Shown piece by piece: positions 8,782-18,928 of a stretch of DNA of 64,000 bases. The stretch comes from Streptococcus mitis subsp. hohhotensis (GTDB lineage Bacteria; Bacillota; Bacilli; Lactobacillales; Streptococcaceae), in contig NZ_JPFZ01000009.1 in assembly GCF_000722775.1 (NCBI RefSeq), positions 310,001 to 374,000 of the forward strand, written 5' to 3'. A program made the position numbers and the translations under genes. The notes below the pieces were generated by a model. It was not told the origin of the DNA. It searched no databases and saw only the letters and a list, made by a program, of their open reading frames with translations. Within the stretch, counting starts at the first letter, position 1, and each line of letters opens with the position of its first letter.

Positions 8782-10044
8782 ATGGTAAGTACACAAGAAC
8801 AATTTGAACAGGTACAGGCTGTTAAAAAATCGATCAACACAGCTAGTGAAGAGGTGAAAAACCAAGCCTTGCTAGCCATGGCTGATCATTTATTAGCAGC
8901 TACTGAGGAAATTTTAGCAGCCAATGCCCTTGATATGGAATCTGCTAAGGGTAAAATCTCAGATGTGATGCTGGATCGTCTTTATTTGGATGCAGGACGT
9001 ATAGAAGCAATGGCAACTGGTATTCGTGAAGTGGTTGCTTTACCAGATCCAATCGGTGAAGTTCTAGAAACCAATTATCTTGAAAATGGTTTGGTTATCA
9101 CCAAAAAACGTGTGGCCATGGGTGTTATCGGTATTATCTATGAAAGCCGTCCAAATGTAACGTCTGATGCGGCTGCTTTGGCTCTCAAGAGTGGAAATGC
9201 GGTTGTTCTTCGTAGTGGTAAGGATGCCTATCAAACAGCTCATGCTATTGTCACAGCCTTGAAAAAGGGCTTGGAGACGACTACTATTCACCCAGATGTG
9301 ATTCAACTGGTGGAAGATACTAGCCGTGAAAGTAGCTATGCCATGATGAAGGCCAAGGGTTATCTAGACCTTCTCATTCCTCGTGGGGGAGCTGGTTTGA
9401 TCAATGCAGTGGTTGAAAATGCTATTGTGCCAGTTATCGAGACAGGAACTGGGATTGTCCATGTCTATGTGGATAAGGACGCAGACGAAGACAAGGCTCT
9501 CTCTATCATCAACAATGCCAAAACCAGTCGTCCTTCTGTCTGTAATGCCATGGAGGTTCTGCTGGTTCATGAAGACAAAGCAGCAAGCTTCCTTCCTCGC
9601 TTGGAGCAAGTTCTAGTTGCAGAGCGTGAGGAAGCTGGACTGGAGCCAATTCAATTCCGCTTGGATAGCAAAGCAAGTCAGTTTGTTTCAGGTCAAGCAG
9701 CTGAAGCACAAGACTTTGACACCGAGTTTTTAGACTATGTCCTAGCTGTTAAGGTTGTGAGCAGTTTAGAAGAAGCGGTTGAGCATATTGAAACCCACAG
9801 TACCCATCATTCGGATGCCATTGTGACGGAAAATGCTGAAGCTGCAGCTTACTTTACAGATCAAGTGGACTCTGCAGCTGTCTATGTCAATGCCTCAACT
9901 CGTTTCACAGATGGTGACCAATTTGGTCTGGGTTGTGAAATGGGGATTTCAACTCAGAAACTGCACGCGCGTGGTCCAATGGGCTTAAAAGAATTGACTA
10001 GCTACAAGTATGTTGTTACTGGTGACGGACAGATAAGGGAGTAA
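8782..10044 (+). CDS. proA: Glutamate-5-semialdehyde dehydrogenase
   Basis: ProA reduces glutamyl 5-phosphate to glutamate 5-semialdehyde with NADPH, the second proline step. The 420-residue product has the aldehyde-dehydrogenase fold. The catalytic Cys254 lies in [14 protein letters not shown], and the [20 protein letters not shown] region (121-140) is a family hallmark. The end [19 protein letters not shown] is also characteristic. It sits in proBAC, 9 bp after proB and 3 bp before proC. Confidence 0.96.
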   Translation: MVSTQEQFEQVQAVKKSINTASEEVKNQALLAMADHLLAATEEILAANALDMESAKGKISDVMLDRLYLDAGRIEAMATGIREVVALPDPIGEVLETNYLENGLVITKKRVAMGVIGIIYESRPNVTSDAAALALKSGNAVVLRSGKDAYQTAHAIVTALKKGLETTTIHPDVIQLVEDTSRESSYAMMKAKGYLDLLIPRGGAGLINAVVENAIVPVIETGTGIVHVYVDKDADEDKALSIINNAKTSRPSVCNAMEVLLVHEDKAASFLPRLEQVLVAEREEAGLEPIQFRLDSKASQFVSGQAAEAQDFDTEFLDYVLAVKVVSSLEEAVEHIETHSTHHSDAIVTENAEAAAYFTDQVDSAAVYVNASTRFTDGDQFGLGCEMGISTQKLHARGPMGLKELTSYKYVVTGDGQIRE

Positions 10045-10047
10045 GAG

Positions 10048-10845
10048 ATGAAGATTGGATTTATCGGTTTGGGGAATATGGGAGCTAGCTTGGCTAAGTC
10101 TGTCTTGCAGGCTAGACCGTCAGATGAGATTCTCCTTGCCAATCGTAGCCAAGCCAAGGTAGATGCTTTCATTGCAGACTTTGGTGGTCAGGCTTCCAGC
10201 AATGAAGAAATTTTCGCAGAAGCAGATGTGATTTTTCTAGGAGTTAAGCCTGCTCAGTTTTCTGAACTGCTTTCTCAATACCAGACCATTCTTGAAAAAC
10301 GAGAGAGTCTTCTTTTGATCTCCATGGCAGCTGGATTGACTTTAGAAAAACTAGCAAGTCTTATCCCAAGTCAACACCGAATTATTCGTATGATGCCAAA
10401 TACCCCTGCTTCTATCGGTCAAGGAGTGATTAGTTATGCCTTGTCTCCTAATTGCAGGGCTGAGGACAGTGAGCTCTTTTGTCAGTTATTAGCAAATGCT
10501 GGCCTCTTGGTTGAACTTGGGGAAGGCTTAATCGATGCAGCGACAGGTCTTGCAGGTTGTGGGCCAGCCTTTGTCTATCTCTTTATTGAGGCCTTGGCGG
10601 ATGCGGGGGTTCAGACGGGATTACCACGAGAAACAGCATTGAAAATGGCAGCCCAAACTGTGGTAGGAGCTGGGCAATTGATCCTTGAAAGTCAGCAACA
10701 TCCTGGAGTATTGAAAGACCAAGTCTGTAGCCCAGGCGGTTCGACTATCGCTGGTGTAGCAAGCCTAGAAGCACATGCTTTTCGAGGAACGGTCATGGAT
10801 GCAGTTCATCAAGCCTACAAACGAACACAAGAACTAGGTAAATAA
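10048..10845 (+). CDS. proC: Pyrroline-5-carboxylate reductase
   Basis: ProC completes proline synthesis by reducing pyrroline-5-carboxylate. The 265-residue product begins with a Rossmann fold, IGFIGLGNMG (residues 3-12). It has the RMMPNTPASIGQG motif and the C-terminal signature VCSPGGSTIAGVASLE. It is the last gene of proBAC and is followed by a hairpin terminator. No T-box or other leader precedes the operon. Confidence 0.96.
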   Translation: MKIGFIGLGNMGASLAKSVLQARPSDEILLANRSQAKVDAFIADFGGQASSNEEIFAEADVIFLGVKPAQFSELLSQYQTILEKRESLLLISMAAGLTLEKLASLIPSQHRIIRMMPNTPASIGQGVISYALSPNCRAEDSELFCQLLANAGLLVELGEGLIDAATGLAGCGPAFVYLFIEALADAGVQTGLPRETALKMAAQTVVGAGQLILESQQHPGVLKDQVCSPGGSTIAGVASLEAHAFRGTVMDAVHQAYKRTQELGK

Positions 10846-10869
10846 GAGGTGGCTTTGTCTGCCTCTTTT
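10844..10869 (+). terminator. Terminator after proC
   Basis: AAGAGG (10844-10849) and CCTCTT (10862-10867) flank a 12-nt loop with a short T run; the stem overlaps the proC stop codon. Moderate strength. Confidence 0.6.
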
Positions 10870-10960
10870 ATGGTGGTTGAAATGAGAAGACACAAAAAGA
10901 TTGTCACAAACTCCTATTTTTTTGATAGAATAGAAGTAGTAAAAAAGAAATGAGTTAGAC

Positions 10961-11599
10961 ATGTCAAAAGGATTTTTAGTCTCTCTTGAGGGACCAGAGG
11001 GAGCAGGAAAGACCAGTGTTTTAGAGGCTCTGCTCCCAATTTTAGAGGAAAAAGGGGTAGAGGTGCTGACGACCCGTGAACCAGGAGGTGTCTTGATAGG
11101 AGAGAAGATTCGGGAAGTGATTTTGGATCCAAGTCATACTCAGATGGACGCGAAGACAGAGTTGCTTCTTTATATTGCTAGTCGCAGACAGCACTTGGTG
11201 GAAAAAGTTCTTCCAGCACTTGAAACTGGCAAGTTGGTCATTATGGATCGCTTCATCGATAGTTCTCTTGCCTATCAGGGGTTTGGTCGTGGCTTGGATA
11301 TTGACGCCATTGATTGGCTCAATCAGTTTGCGACAGATGGCCTTAAACCCGATTTGACACTCTATTTTGACATTGAGGTGGAAGAAGGACTGGCTCGCAT
11401 TGCTGCTAATAGTAACCGCGAGGTCAATCGTCTGGACTTGGAAGGGTTGGACTTGCACAAAAAAGTTCGTCAAGGCTACCTTTCTCTTCTGGACAAAGAA
11501 GGAGACCGTATTGTCAAGATTGATGCGAGTCTTCCATTGGAGCAAGTTGTGGAAACAACCAAGGCTGTCTTGTTTGACAGAATGGGCTTGGCTAAATGA
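10961..11599 (+). CDS. tmk: Thymidylate kinase
   Basis: Tmk phosphorylates dTMP to dTDP for DNA synthesis. The 212-residue product has the P-loop [10 protein letters not shown] (10-19), the TTREPGG substrate motif, the [13 protein letters not shown] motif and the C-terminal lid region. A promoter is likely at TTGTCA (10901-10906) and TAGAAT (10926-10931), although the spacing of 19 is long. The stop overlaps the start of holB (ATGA), the usual Firmicutes tmk-holB coupling. Confidence 0.96.
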   Translation: MSKGFLVSLEGPEGAGKTSVLEALLPILEEKGVEVLTTREPGGVLIGEKIREVILDPSHTQMDAKTELLLYIASRRQHLVEKVLPALETGKLVIMDRFIDSSLAYQGFGRGLDIDAIDWLNQFATDGLKPDLTLYFDIEVEEGLARIAANSNREVNRLDLEGLDLHKKVRQGYLSLLDKEGDRIVKIDASLPLEQVVETTKAVLFDRMGLAK

Positions 11600-12485
11600 A
11601 ACAAGATCAACTAAAGGCCTGGCAACCAGATCAGTTTGACCGCTTTGTCCGTATCCTAGAACAAGACCAGCTCAATCATGCCTATCTCTTTTCAGGTTTC
11701 TTTGGAAGCTTGGAAATGGCGCAGTTTTTGGCTAAGAGCCTCTTTTGTACAGATAAAGTAGGTGTTTTACCATGTGAGAAATGCCGAAATTGTAAGCTGA
11801 TTGAACAGGGAGAATTTCCCGATGTCACCTTGATTAAGCCAGTCAATCAGGTCATCAAGACAGAACGTATTCGGGAATTGGTGGGCCAGTTTTCCCAAGC
11901 AGGGATTGAAAGCCAGCAGCAGTTCTTTATTATCGAGCAAGCTGAGAAAATGCATCCCAACGCAGCTAATTCTCTGCTCAAGGTCATTGAAGAACCTCAG
12001 AGTGAAGTTTACATTTTCTTTTTAACTAGTGATGAGGAAAAAATCTTGCCGACAATCCGTAGTCGGACCCAAATTTTTCACTTTAAAAAGCAAGAAGAGA
12101 AGCTCATCTTGCTTTTAGAACAAATGGGGCTGGTCAAGAAAAAAGCGACTCTTTTAGCTCAGTTTAGTCAATCGCGAGCTGAAGGAGAAAAGTTGGCTAA
12201 TCAGGCAAGTTTTTGGACCTTGGTCGATGAAAGTGAACGCCTGCTGACTTGGTTAGTAGCTAAGAAAAAGAAAGTTATCTGCAAGTTGCCAAACTAGTTA
12301 GCTTGGCAGATGATAAGGAAAAACAAGATCAGGTTTTACGGATTCTTGAAGTTCTCTGTGGACAAGATATACTACAAGCAAGAGTAAGAGTGATTTTACA
12401 AGATTTGCTAGAAGCTAGAAAAATGTGGCAAGCTAATGTCAGCTTTCAAAATGCCATGGAATATCTGGTCTTGAAAGAAATGTAA
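11596..12485 (+). pseudogene. holB: DNA polymerase III delta' subunit, frameshifted
   Basis: HolB is the delta' subunit of the clamp loader that places the sliding clamp on DNA. The first frame (11596-12297) gives 233 residues with the family's zinc module (Cys51, Cys60, Cys63, Cys66) and the AEKMHPNAANSLLKVIEEP motif. At about residue 224 the frame breaks in an A5 run (12265-12269): the zero frame ends in VICKLPN, while the -1 frame continues without a break (ESYLQVAKLVSLADDKEK) to the stop at 12485. Joining the frames gives 296 residues, the expected pneumococcal length, so one A appears to be missing. The lost part is the C-terminal oligomerisation domain. Because the gene is essential, a sequencing error, a tolerated truncation or ribosomal frameshifting are all possible. 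Confidence 0.85.
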
Positions 12486-12523
12486 ACTCAAAATGAACGA
12501 TAAAGAAAGGAAAGGGCTGTTTT

Positions 12524-12841
12524 ATGGACAAAAAAGAATTATTTGACGCGCTGGATGATTTTTCCCAACAGTTATTGGTAACCTTGGCCGATGTGGAAGC
12601 CATCAAGAAAAATCTCAAGAGCCTGGTAGAGGAAAATACAGCTCTTCGCTTGGAAAATTCTAAGTTGCGAGAACGCTTGGGTGAGGTGGAAGCAGATGCT
12701 CCCGTCAAGGCCAAGCATGTTCGTGAAAGTGTCCGTCGCATTTACCGTGATGGATTTCACGTATGTAATGATTTTTATGGACAACGTCGAGAGCAGGATG
12801 AGGAATGTATGTTCTGTGACGAATTGTTATACAGGGAGTAG
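12524..12841 (+). CDS. yabA: Replication initiation control protein YabA
   Basis: YabA restrains chromosome replication by bridging DnaA and the DNA clamp DnaN. The 105-residue product has an N-terminal coiled coil (about 1-55) that mediates tetramerisation. The C-terminal zinc-binding domain has His79, Cys81, Cys95 and Cys98 in FHVCNDF...CMFC. It lies between holB and rsmI, the conserved Firmicutes context. GAAAGGAAAGG precedes the ATG, and rsmI starts 2 bp after the stop. Confidence 0.94.
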
Positions 12842-12843
12842 GC

Positions 12844-13722
12844 ATGCAGATTCAAAAAAGTTTTAAGGGGCAGTCTCCCTACGGCAAACTGTACCTAGTG
12901 GCAACGCCGATTGGCAATTTAGATGATATGACCTTTCGAGCTATTCAGACCTTGAAAGAAGTGGACTGGATTGCGGCTGAGGACACGCGCAATACAGGAC
13001 TTTTACTCAAGCATTTTGACATTTCTACTAAGCAAATCAGTTTTCATGAGCACAATGCCAAGGAAAAGATTCCTGATTTGATTGGTTTCTTGAAAGCAGG
13101 GCAAAGTATTGCTCAGGTATCCGACGCGGGACTGCCTAGTATCTCAGACCCTGGTCATGATTTGGTCAAGGCAGCGATTGAGGAGGAAATCGCAGTTGTC
13201 ACTGTTCCAGGTGCCTCTGCAGGAATTTCTGCCTTGATTGCCAGTGGTTTAGCTCCACAGCCACATATCTTTTACGGTTTTTTACCGAGAAAATCAGGCC
13301 AGCAAAAGCAATTTTTCGACTCAAAAAAAGACTATCCAGAAACTCAGATTTTCTATGAATCGCCCCATCGTGTGGCAGATACGTTAGAAAATATGCTAGA
13401 AGTCTATGGTGACCGCTCGGTCGTCTTGGTTAGGGAATTGACCAAAATCTATGAAGAATACCAAAGAGGAAAGATTTCTGAATTGCTGGAAGGCATCTCT
13501 GAAACGCCACTTAAGGGAGAATGCCTTCTCATCGTTGAAGGTGCCAGTCAGGATGTGGAGGAAAAAGACGAGGAGGACTTGTTCTTAGAAATCCAAGCCC
13601 GTATCCAGCAAGGCATGAAGAAAAATCAAGCTATTAAGGAAGTATCTAAGATTTACCAGTGGAATAAGAGCCAGCTTTACGCAGCCTACCACGACTGGGA
13701 AGAAAATCAAGAAAATGACTAA
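12844..13722 (+). CDS. rsmI: 16S rRNA (cytidine1402-2'-O)-methyltransferase
   Basis: RsmI 2'-O-methylates C1402 in the decoding centre of 16S rRNA using S-adenosylmethionine. The 292-residue product shows the tetrapyrrole-methylase-like fold: LYLVATPIGNLDDMTFRA near the N-terminus, the AEDTRNTGLLL motif, and VSDAGLPSISDPG and VPGASAGISALIASGL further on. It closes the tmk-holB-yabA-rsmI cluster and is followed at once by a strong terminator. Confidence 0.95.
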   Translation: MQIQKSFKGQSPYGKLYLVATPIGNLDDMTFRAIQTLKEVDWIAAEDTRNTGLLLKHFDISTKQISFHEHNAKEKIPDLIGFLKAGQSIAQVSDAGLPSISDPGHDLVKAAIEEEIAVVTVPGASAGISALIASGLAPQPHIFYGFLPRKSGQQKQFFDSKKDYPETQIFYESPHRVADTLENMLEVYGDRSVVLVRELTKIYEEYQRGKISELLEGISETPLKGECLLIVEGASQDVEEKDEEDLFLEIQARIQQGMKKNQAIKEVSKIYQWNKSQLYAAYHDWEENQEND

Positions 13723-13725
13723 ACA

Positions 13726-13752
13726 GGGAAGTTTGCCTTCTTCCCTTTTTTT
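13726..13752 (+). terminator. Terminator after rsmI
   Basis: GGGAAG (13726-13731) pairs with CTTCCC (13740-13745), followed by seven T residues (13746-13752). Confidence 0.85.
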
Positions 13753-13787
13753 GTTATACTAGTAGAAGAAAAAATTAGAAAGATTTG

Positions 13788-13941
13788 TGGGAGTGAAAAA
13801 GTCTGGGGGACTTTTTCAGCCTGAGCCAAGAAACTTGAAAGCGAAGTAAGTCCTGTGGACTTTTTCAGTCTGAGCCAAGAAATTCGAAAGCTCGTAAATC
13901 CGATTGGCTTTTTCAATGTGAACCTTGTCTTCACACTCCCA
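13788..13941 (+). repeat. Tandem 48-bp repeats in the trmFO leader, closed by a long-range stem
   Basis: After a TATACT box (13755-13760) the transcript would contain two 48-49-bp repeats (13801-13849 and 13850-13897). Both carry GGACTTTTTCAGnCTGAGCC, then AAGAAA and a GAAAGC core. A shorter third copy (GGCTTTTTCAATGTGAACC) follows at 13905-13924. The set is bracketed by TGGGAGTG (13788-13795) and CACTCCCA (13934-13941), which are perfectly complementary, and the ribosome site of trmFO (GAGG, 13944-13947) follows two bases later. This looks like a structured leader, but I recognise no family. The 206-bp gap has no other gene. Confidence 0.6.
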
Positions 13942-13957
13942 AAGAGGTATTAGTGTC

Positions 13958-15292
13958 GTGTCTCAATCTTATATCAATGTTATCGGTGCTGGTTTGGCAG
14001 GTTCTGAAGCAGCCTACCAAATCGCAGAACGTGGTATTCCAGTTAAACTTTATGAAATGCGTGGTGTCAAGTCAACACCTCAACACAAAACAGACAATTT
14101 TGCAGAGTTAGTTTGTTCTAATTCTCTTCGTGGGGATGCTTTGACAAATGCAGTTGGTCTTCTCAAGGAAGAAATGCGTCGCTTGGGTTCTGTTATTTTG
14201 GAATCTGCTGAGGCTACACGTGTTCCCGCTGGTGGTGCCCTTGCGGTGGACCGTGATGGATTCTCCCATATGGTGACTGAGAAAGTTGCTAACCACCCCT
14301 TGATTGAAGTGGTTCGTGATGAAATTACAGAATTGCCGACAGATGTTATTACAGTTGTCGCTACTGGTCCTTTGACCAGCGATGCCTTGGCTGAAAAGAT
14401 TCATGCACTTAATGACGGCGATGGTTTTTATTTCTACGACGCGGCAGCGCCTATTATCGATGTTAACACTATCGATATGAGTAAGGTCTATCTCAAGTCT
14501 CGTTATGATAAGGGAGAAGCGGCCTACCTCAATGCCCCTATGACCAAGCAAGAATTTATGGATTTCCATGAAGCCTTGGTCAATGCGGAAGAAGCTCCGC
14601 TTAATTCCTTTGAAAAAGAAAAGTATTTTGAAGGCTGTATGCCTATTGAAGTCATGGCCAAACGAGGTATTAAAACCATGCTTTATGGCCCTATGAAACC
14701 AGTGGGGCTTGAGTATCCAGACGACTACACAGGACCTCGCGATGGAGAATTTAAAACACCTTACGCGGTTGTGCAACTTCGTCAGGACAATGCGGCTGGT
14801 AGCCTCTACAATATCGTCGGTTTCCAAACCCACCTTAAATGGGGAGAGCAAAAGCGCGTTTTCCAAATGATTCCAGGTCTTGAAAATGCTGAGTTTGTTC
14901 GTTATGGTGTTATGCACCGCAATTCTTATATGGATTCACCAAATCTTCTTGAGCAAACCTATCGTTCCAAGAAACAGCCAAACCTCTTCTTTGCTGGTCA
15001 AATGACGGGTGTGGAAGGCTATGTAGAGTCAGCAGCGTCAGGCTTGGTTGCGGGAATTAACGCGGCTCGTCTTTTCAAGGGAGAAAGCCAAGCTATTTTC
15101 CCAGAGACGACGGCTATCGGAAGCTTAGCTCATTACATCACCCATGCGGACAGCAAACATTTCCAACCAATGAATGTCAATTTCGGTATTATCAAGGAGT
15201 TGGAAGGCGAGCGTATCCGTGATAAGAAGGCTCGTTATGAAAAAATTGCAGAGCGTGCCCTTAGCGACTTAGAGGAATTTTTAACTGTCTAA
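13958..15292 (+). CDS. trmFO: tRNA m5U54 methyltransferase TrmFO (folate/FAD dependent)
   Basis: TrmFO methylates U54 in the T-loop of tRNA using methylenetetrahydrofolate and FAD. With a GTG start at 13958 the product has 444 residues, the pneumococcal length. It opens [20 protein letters not shown], a FAD-binding GxGxxG fold, with [20 protein letters not shown] near the C-terminus. A TTG at 13925 is in frame but would give an 11-residue extension overlapping the leader stem. GAGG at 13944-13947 lies 10 bp before the GTG, slightly long. It was formerly called gid. Confidence 0.93.
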   Translation: MSQSYINVIGAGLAGSEAAYQIAERGIPVKLYEMRGVKSTPQHKTDNFAELVCSNSLRGDALTNAVGLLKEEMRRLGSVILESAEATRVPAGGALAVDRDGFSHMVTEKVANHPLIEVVRDEITELPTDVITVVATGPLTSDALAEKIHALNDGDGFYFYDAAAPIIDVNTIDMSKVYLKSRYDKGEAAYLNAPMTKQEFMDFHEALVNAEEAPLNSFEKEKYFEGCMPIEVMAKRGIKTMLYGPMKPVGLEYPDDYTGPRDGEFKTPYAVVQLRQDNAAGSLYNIVGFQTHLKWGEQKRVFQMIPGLENAEFVRYGVMHRNSYMDSPNLLEQTYRSKKQPNLFFAGQMTGVEGYVESAASGLVAGINAARLFKGESQAIFPETTAIGSLAHYITHADSKHFQPMNVNFGIIKELEGERIRDKKARYEKIAERALSDLEEFLTV

Positions 15293-15375
15293 TTTTTTTG
15301 AAAGAATTGCTCATGATACTATAAAAATCTTAGAAATTGTGATAAAATAGGTAGGATAAAAAAAGGAGAGTGAAA

Positions 15376-16113
15376 ATGGCGAATCCCAAGTATAAACGTA
15401 TTTTAATCAAGTTATCAGGTGAAGCCCTTGCCGGTGAACGTGGCGTAGGGATTGATATCCAAACAGTTCAAACAATCGCAAAAGAGATTCAAGAAGTTCA
15501 TAGCTTAGGTATCGAAATTGCCCTTGTTATCGGTGGAGGAAATCTCTGGCGTGGAGAACCTGCTGCAGAAGCAGGAATGGACCGCGTTCAGGCAGATTAC
15601 ACAGGAATGCTTGGGACTGTTATGAATGCTCTTGTGATGGCAGATTCATTGCAACAAGTTGGTGTCGATACGCGTGTGCAAACTGCCATTGCTATGCAAC
15701 AAGTGGCAGAGCCTTATGTCCGTGGACGTGCCCTTCGTCACCTTGAAAAAGGTCGTATCGTTATCTTTGGTGCCGGAATTGGTTCACCTTACTTCTCAAC
15801 AGATACAACAGCGGCCCTTCGTGCAGCTGAAATCGAAGCGGATGCCATCCTCATGGCTAAAAATGGTGTCGATGGTGTTTACAATGCCGATCCTAAGAAA
15901 GACAAGACAGCTGTTAAGTTTGAAGAATTGACCCACCGTGACGTTATCAATAAAGGTCTTCGTATCATGGACTCAACAGCTTCAACCCTCTCAATGGACA
16001 ACGACATTGACTTGGTTGTCTTCAATATGAATCAACCAGGCAACATCAAACGTGTCGTATTTGGTGAAAATATCGGAACAACAGTTTCAAATAATATCGA
16101 AGAAAAGGAATAA
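15376..16113 (+). CDS. pyrH: UMP kinase
   Basis: PyrH phosphorylates UMP to UDP in pyrimidine metabolism. The 245-residue product has the amino-acid-kinase fold with [16 protein letters not shown] at the start, GGGNLWRG, the [11 protein letters not shown] motif and [14 protein letters not shown] chose the ATG at 15376 over an in-frame GTG at 15370 because AAGGAGAG (15363-15370) is better spaced for it. An extended -10 (TGATAAAAT, TAAAAT at 15343-15348) precedes. The next gene, frr, follows 8 bp later, a widely conserved pair. Confidence 0.96.
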   Translation: MANPKYKRILIKLSGEALAGERGVGIDIQTVQTIAKEIQEVHSLGIEIALVIGGGNLWRGEPAAEAGMDRVQADYTGMLGTVMNALVMADSLQQVGVDTRVQTAIAMQQVAEPYVRGRALRHLEKGRIVIFGAGIGSPYFSTDTTAALRAAEIEADAILMAKNGVDGVYNADPKKDKTAVKFEELTHRDVINKGLRIMDSTASTLSMDNDIDLVVFNMNQPGNIKRVVFGENIGTTVSNNIEEKE

Positions 16114-16121
16114 AAAAGATT

Positions 16122-16679
16122 ATGGCTAACGCAATTATTGAAAAAGCTAAAGAGAGAATGACCCAGTCTCACCAATCACTTGCTCGTGAATTTGGTGGTA
16201 TCCGTGCTGGCCGTGCCAATGCAAGCTTGCTTGACCGTGTACATGTAGAATACTATGGAGTAGAAACTCCTCTTAACCAAATCGCTTCAATTACGATTCC
16301 AGAAGCACGTGTTTTGTTGGTAACACCATTTGACAAGTCTTCATTGAAAGATATCGAACGTGCTTTGAACGCTTCTGATCTTGGTATTACACCAGCTAAC
16401 GACGGTTCTGTGATTCGCTTGGTTATCCCTGCTCTTACAGAAGAAACTCGTCGTGACCTTGCTAAAGAAGTGAAGAAGGTCGGTGAGAATGCTAAAGTGG
16501 CTGTTCGCAATATCCGTCGTGATGCTATGGACGAAGCAAAGAAACAAGAAAAAGCAAAAGAAATCACTGAAGACGAATTGAAGACTCTTGAAAAAGACAT
16601 TCAAAAAGTAACAGACGATGCTGTTAAACACATCGACGACATGACTGCCAACAAAGAGAAAGAACTTTTGGAAGTCTAA
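16122..16679 (+). CDS. frr: Ribosome recycling factor
   Basis: Frr splits post-termination ribosomes together with EF-G. The 185-residue product is the usual length. It contains [17 protein letters not shown] and the C-terminal helical arm with [14 protein letters not shown]. It forms an operon with pyrH (8-bp gap). A hairpin terminator follows the stop. Confidence 0.97.
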   Translation: MANAIIEKAKERMTQSHQSLAREFGGIRAGRANASLLDRVHVEYYGVETPLNQIASITIPEARVLLVTPFDKSSLKDIERALNASDLGITPANDGSVIRLVIPALTEETRRDLAKEVKKVGENAKVAVRNIRRDAMDEAKKQEKAKEITEDELKTLEKDIQKVTDDAVKHIDDMTANKEKELLEV

Positions 16680-16691
16680 AAATAAACAGAA

Positions 16692-16725
16692 AAACTCAGT
16701 TGGCATTGCTGGCTGAGTTTTATTC
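16692..16725 (+). terminator. Terminator between frr and cvfB
   Basis: AAACTCAG (16692-16699) and CTGAGTTT (16713-16720) are perfect inverted repeats. Only a short T run follows, so read-through into cvfB is likely. Confidence 0.6.
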
Positions 16726-16738
16726 GAAAGAAGGAAAT

Positions 16739-17593
16739 ATGAATACAAATCTTGCAAGTTTTATCGTTGGACTCATCATCGATGAAAATGACCGTTTTTA
16801 CTTTGTGCAAAAGGATGGCCAGACCTATGCGCTTGCCAAGGAAGAAGGTCAGCATACGGTAGGAGACACGGTCAAAGGTTTCGCTTACACGGATATGAAG
16901 CAAAAACTCCGCTTGACGACACTTGAGGTCACTGCCACTCAGGATCAGTTTGGTTGGGGTCGTGTCACAGAAGTACGCAAGGACTTGGGTGTCTTTGTGG
17001 ATACAGGTCTTCCTGACAAGGAAATCGTTGTGTCACTCGATATCCTCCCTGAACTCAAGGAACTCTGGCCTAAGAAGGGCGACCAACTCTACATCCGTCT
17101 TGAAGTGGACAAGAAAGACCGTATCTGGGGCCTCTTGGCTTATCAAGAAGACTTCCAACGTCTAGCTCGTCCTGCTTACAACAATATGCAGAACCAAAAC
17201 TGGCCAGCCATTGTTTACCGTCTCAAGTTGTCAGGAACTTTTGTTTACCTGCCAGAGAATAACATGCTTGGTTTTATCCATCCTAGCGAGCGCTACGCAG
17301 AGCCACGTTTGGGGCAAGTTCTAGATGCGCGTGTCATTGGTTTCCGTGAAGTGGACCGTACCTTGAACCTTTCCCTTAAACCACGTTCTTTTGAGATGTT
17401 GGAAAATGATGCTCAGATGATTTTGACCTACTTGGAAAGCAATGGCGGTTTCATGACCTTAAATGATAAGTCATCTCCAGACGACATCAAGGCAACCTTT
17501 GGTATCTCTAAAGGTCAGTTCAAGAAAGCACTCGGTGGCTTGATGAAGGCTGGTAAAATCAAACAAGACCAGTTTGGGACTGAGTTGATTTAA
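16739..17593 (+). CDS. cvfB: CvfB-family S1 RNA-binding protein
   Basis: CvfB-type proteins carry tandem S1-like RNA-binding domains followed by a winged helix; in S. aureus CvfB affects virulence gene expression. The 284-residue product has S1-like segments (about 70-140 and 150-215) and a C-terminal winged-helix stretch (220-284: [17 protein letters not shown]). A TTG-initiated extension to 16700 is rejected because it starts inside the upstream terminator; AAGAAGGAAAT fits the ATG at 16739. YozE follows 8 bp later. Confidence 0.88.
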   Translation: MNTNLASFIVGLIIDENDRFYFVQKDGQTYALAKEEGQHTVGDTVKGFAYTDMKQKLRLTTLEVTATQDQFGWGRVTEVRKDLGVFVDTGLPDKEIVVSLDILPELKELWPKKGDQLYIRLEVDKKDRIWGLLAYQEDFQRLARPAYNNMQNQNWPAIVYRLKLSGTFVYLPENNMLGFIHPSERYAEPRLGQVLDARVIGFREVDRTLNLSLKPRSFEMLENDAQMILTYLESNGGFMTLNDKSSPDDIKATFGISKGQFKKALGGLMKAGKIKQDQFGTELI

Positions 17594-17601
17594 GGAGTTA
17601 T

Positions 17602-17817
17602 ATGAGAAAATCATTTTACACTTGGCTCATGACTGAGCGCAATCCTAAAAGCAATAGTCCCAAAGCCATCTTGGCAGACCTCGCTTTTGAAGAGTCAGCA
17701 TTTCCAAAACACACGGATGATTTTGATGAGGTGAGTCGCTTTTTGGAGGAGCATGCTAGTTTCTCTTTCAACCTAGGAGACTTTGATGCCATCTGGCAGG
17801 AATACTTAGAACACTAG
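17602..17817 (+). CDS. YozE-family (UPF0346) small protein
   Basis: A 71-residue acidic protein of the YozE/UPF0346 family, a small helical fold of unknown function. The start [20 protein letters not shown] and the [16 protein letters not shown] stretch are typical. It is joined to cvfB (8-bp gap) with GGAGTTAT as ribosome site, the usual streptococcal arrangement. Confidence 0.88.
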   Translation: MRKSFYTWLMTERNPKSNSPKAILADLAFEESAFPKHTDDFDEVSRFLEEHASFSFNLGDFDAIWQEYLEH

Positions 17818-17901
17818 CATGATTCACTGGGTTTGGGCTAGTAATTTCTCCATCCCTTTGCTATAATAAAAAGAAATAAAAGGATTAGAGAGGTTCTTTA
17901 T

Positions 17902-18897
17902 TTGAAGGAACATTCAATTGACATTCAACTGAGTCATCCAGATGACCTGTTTCATCTTTTTGGTTCCAATGAGCGCCATCTTCGTTTGATGGAAGAAGAG
18001 CTTGATGTGGTGATTCATGCTCGTACGGAGATTGTGCAGGTTTTGGGAGAGGAGACTGCCTGTGAAGAGGCTCGTCAGGTTATTCAAGCCCTCATGGTCT
18101 TGGTAAATCGTGGGATGACCGTTGGTACGCCAGATGTGGTCACTGCGATTAGCATGGTCAAAAACGATGAAATCGACAAGTTTGTCGCCCTTTACGAAGA
18201 AGAAATTATCAAGGACAATACAGGGAAGACTATCCGTGTCAAAACTTTGGGTCAAAAACTTTATGTGGATAGTGTCAAACAGCATGATGTGACCTTTGGA
18301 ATCGGGCCCGCAGGAACAGGGAAGACCTTTCTTGCAGTTACTTTGGCCGTGACAGCCCTTAAACGTGGGCAGGTCAAGCGAATTATCCTAACTCGTCCAG
18401 CAGTGGAAGCAGGGGAGAGTCTAGGTTTTCTTCCGGGTGATCTCAAGGAGAAGGTAGATCCTTACCTTCGACCTGTTTATGATGCCTTGTATCAGATTCT
18501 GGGAAAAGACCAAACGACTCGTCTTATGGAGCGTGAAATTATCGAGATTGCGCCCCTTGCCTATATGCGTGGACGAACCTTGGATGATGCCTTTGTCATT
18601 CTCGATGAGGCCCAAAATACAACAATCATGCAGATGAAGATGTTCTTGACGCGTTTAGGCTTTAATTCTAAGATGATTGTCAATGGAGATATCAGTCAGA
18701 TTGACCTGCCACGTAATGTCAAGTCAGGTTTGATTGATGCCCAAGAGAAACTCAAGAATATCCATCAGATTGACTTTGTTCATTTTTCAGCCAAGGATGT
18801 GGTTCGCCATCCGGTTGTCGCTCAGATTATCCGAGCCTATGAACCAGTACCGGTTAAAAATGAAGAGAGTGAAGAAAGCCAAGAAGGAACAGAATAG
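17902..18897 (+). CDS. phoH: PhoH-like ATPase
   Basis: PhoH-like P-loop ATPases are conserved in bacteria and linked to RNA metabolism; the exact role is unclear. The 331-residue product has an N-terminal domain (1-115), Walker A GIGPAGTGKTFLAV, the TRPAVEAGESLGFLPGDL motif and Walker B FVILDEAQN. It starts with TTG at 17902: AGAGAGG lies upstream at the right distance and no better ATG is in frame before the conserved HSIDIQLSHPDDL. An extended -10 (TGCTATAAT, TATAAT at 17862-17867) gives a short leader. Confidence 0.92.
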   Translation: MKEHSIDIQLSHPDDLFHLFGSNERHLRLMEEELDVVIHARTEIVQVLGEETACEEARQVIQALMVLVNRGMTVGTPDVVTAISMVKNDEIDKFVALYEEEIIKDNTGKTIRVKTLGQKLYVDSVKQHDVTFGIGPAGTGKTFLAVTLAVTALKRGQVKRIILTRPAVEAGESLGFLPGDLKEKVDPYLRPVYDALYQILGKDQTTRLMEREIIEIAPLAYMRGRTLDDAFVILDEAQNTTIMQMKMFLTRLGFNSKMIVNGDISQIDLPRNVKSGLIDAQEKLKNIHQIDFVHFSAKDVVRHPVVAQIIRAYEPVPVKNEESEESQEGTE

Positions 18898-18928
18898 CAA
18901 AAAAGAGCAGTTCAGGTGGAAGAAACAT

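Noticed and set aside
12303-12485. Independent 60-residue gene after holB
   Set aside because: It reads as the C-terminal part of HolB in the -1 frame with no ribosome site.
14108-14917. Minus-strand 269-residue frame inside trmFO
   Set aside because: A long antisense shadow caused by codon bias; no start signals, and the trmFO frame is conserved.
18734-18928. Longer N-terminus for the acetyltransferase
   Set aside because: It lies inside phoH in another frame; a good ribosome site serves the ATG at 18929.
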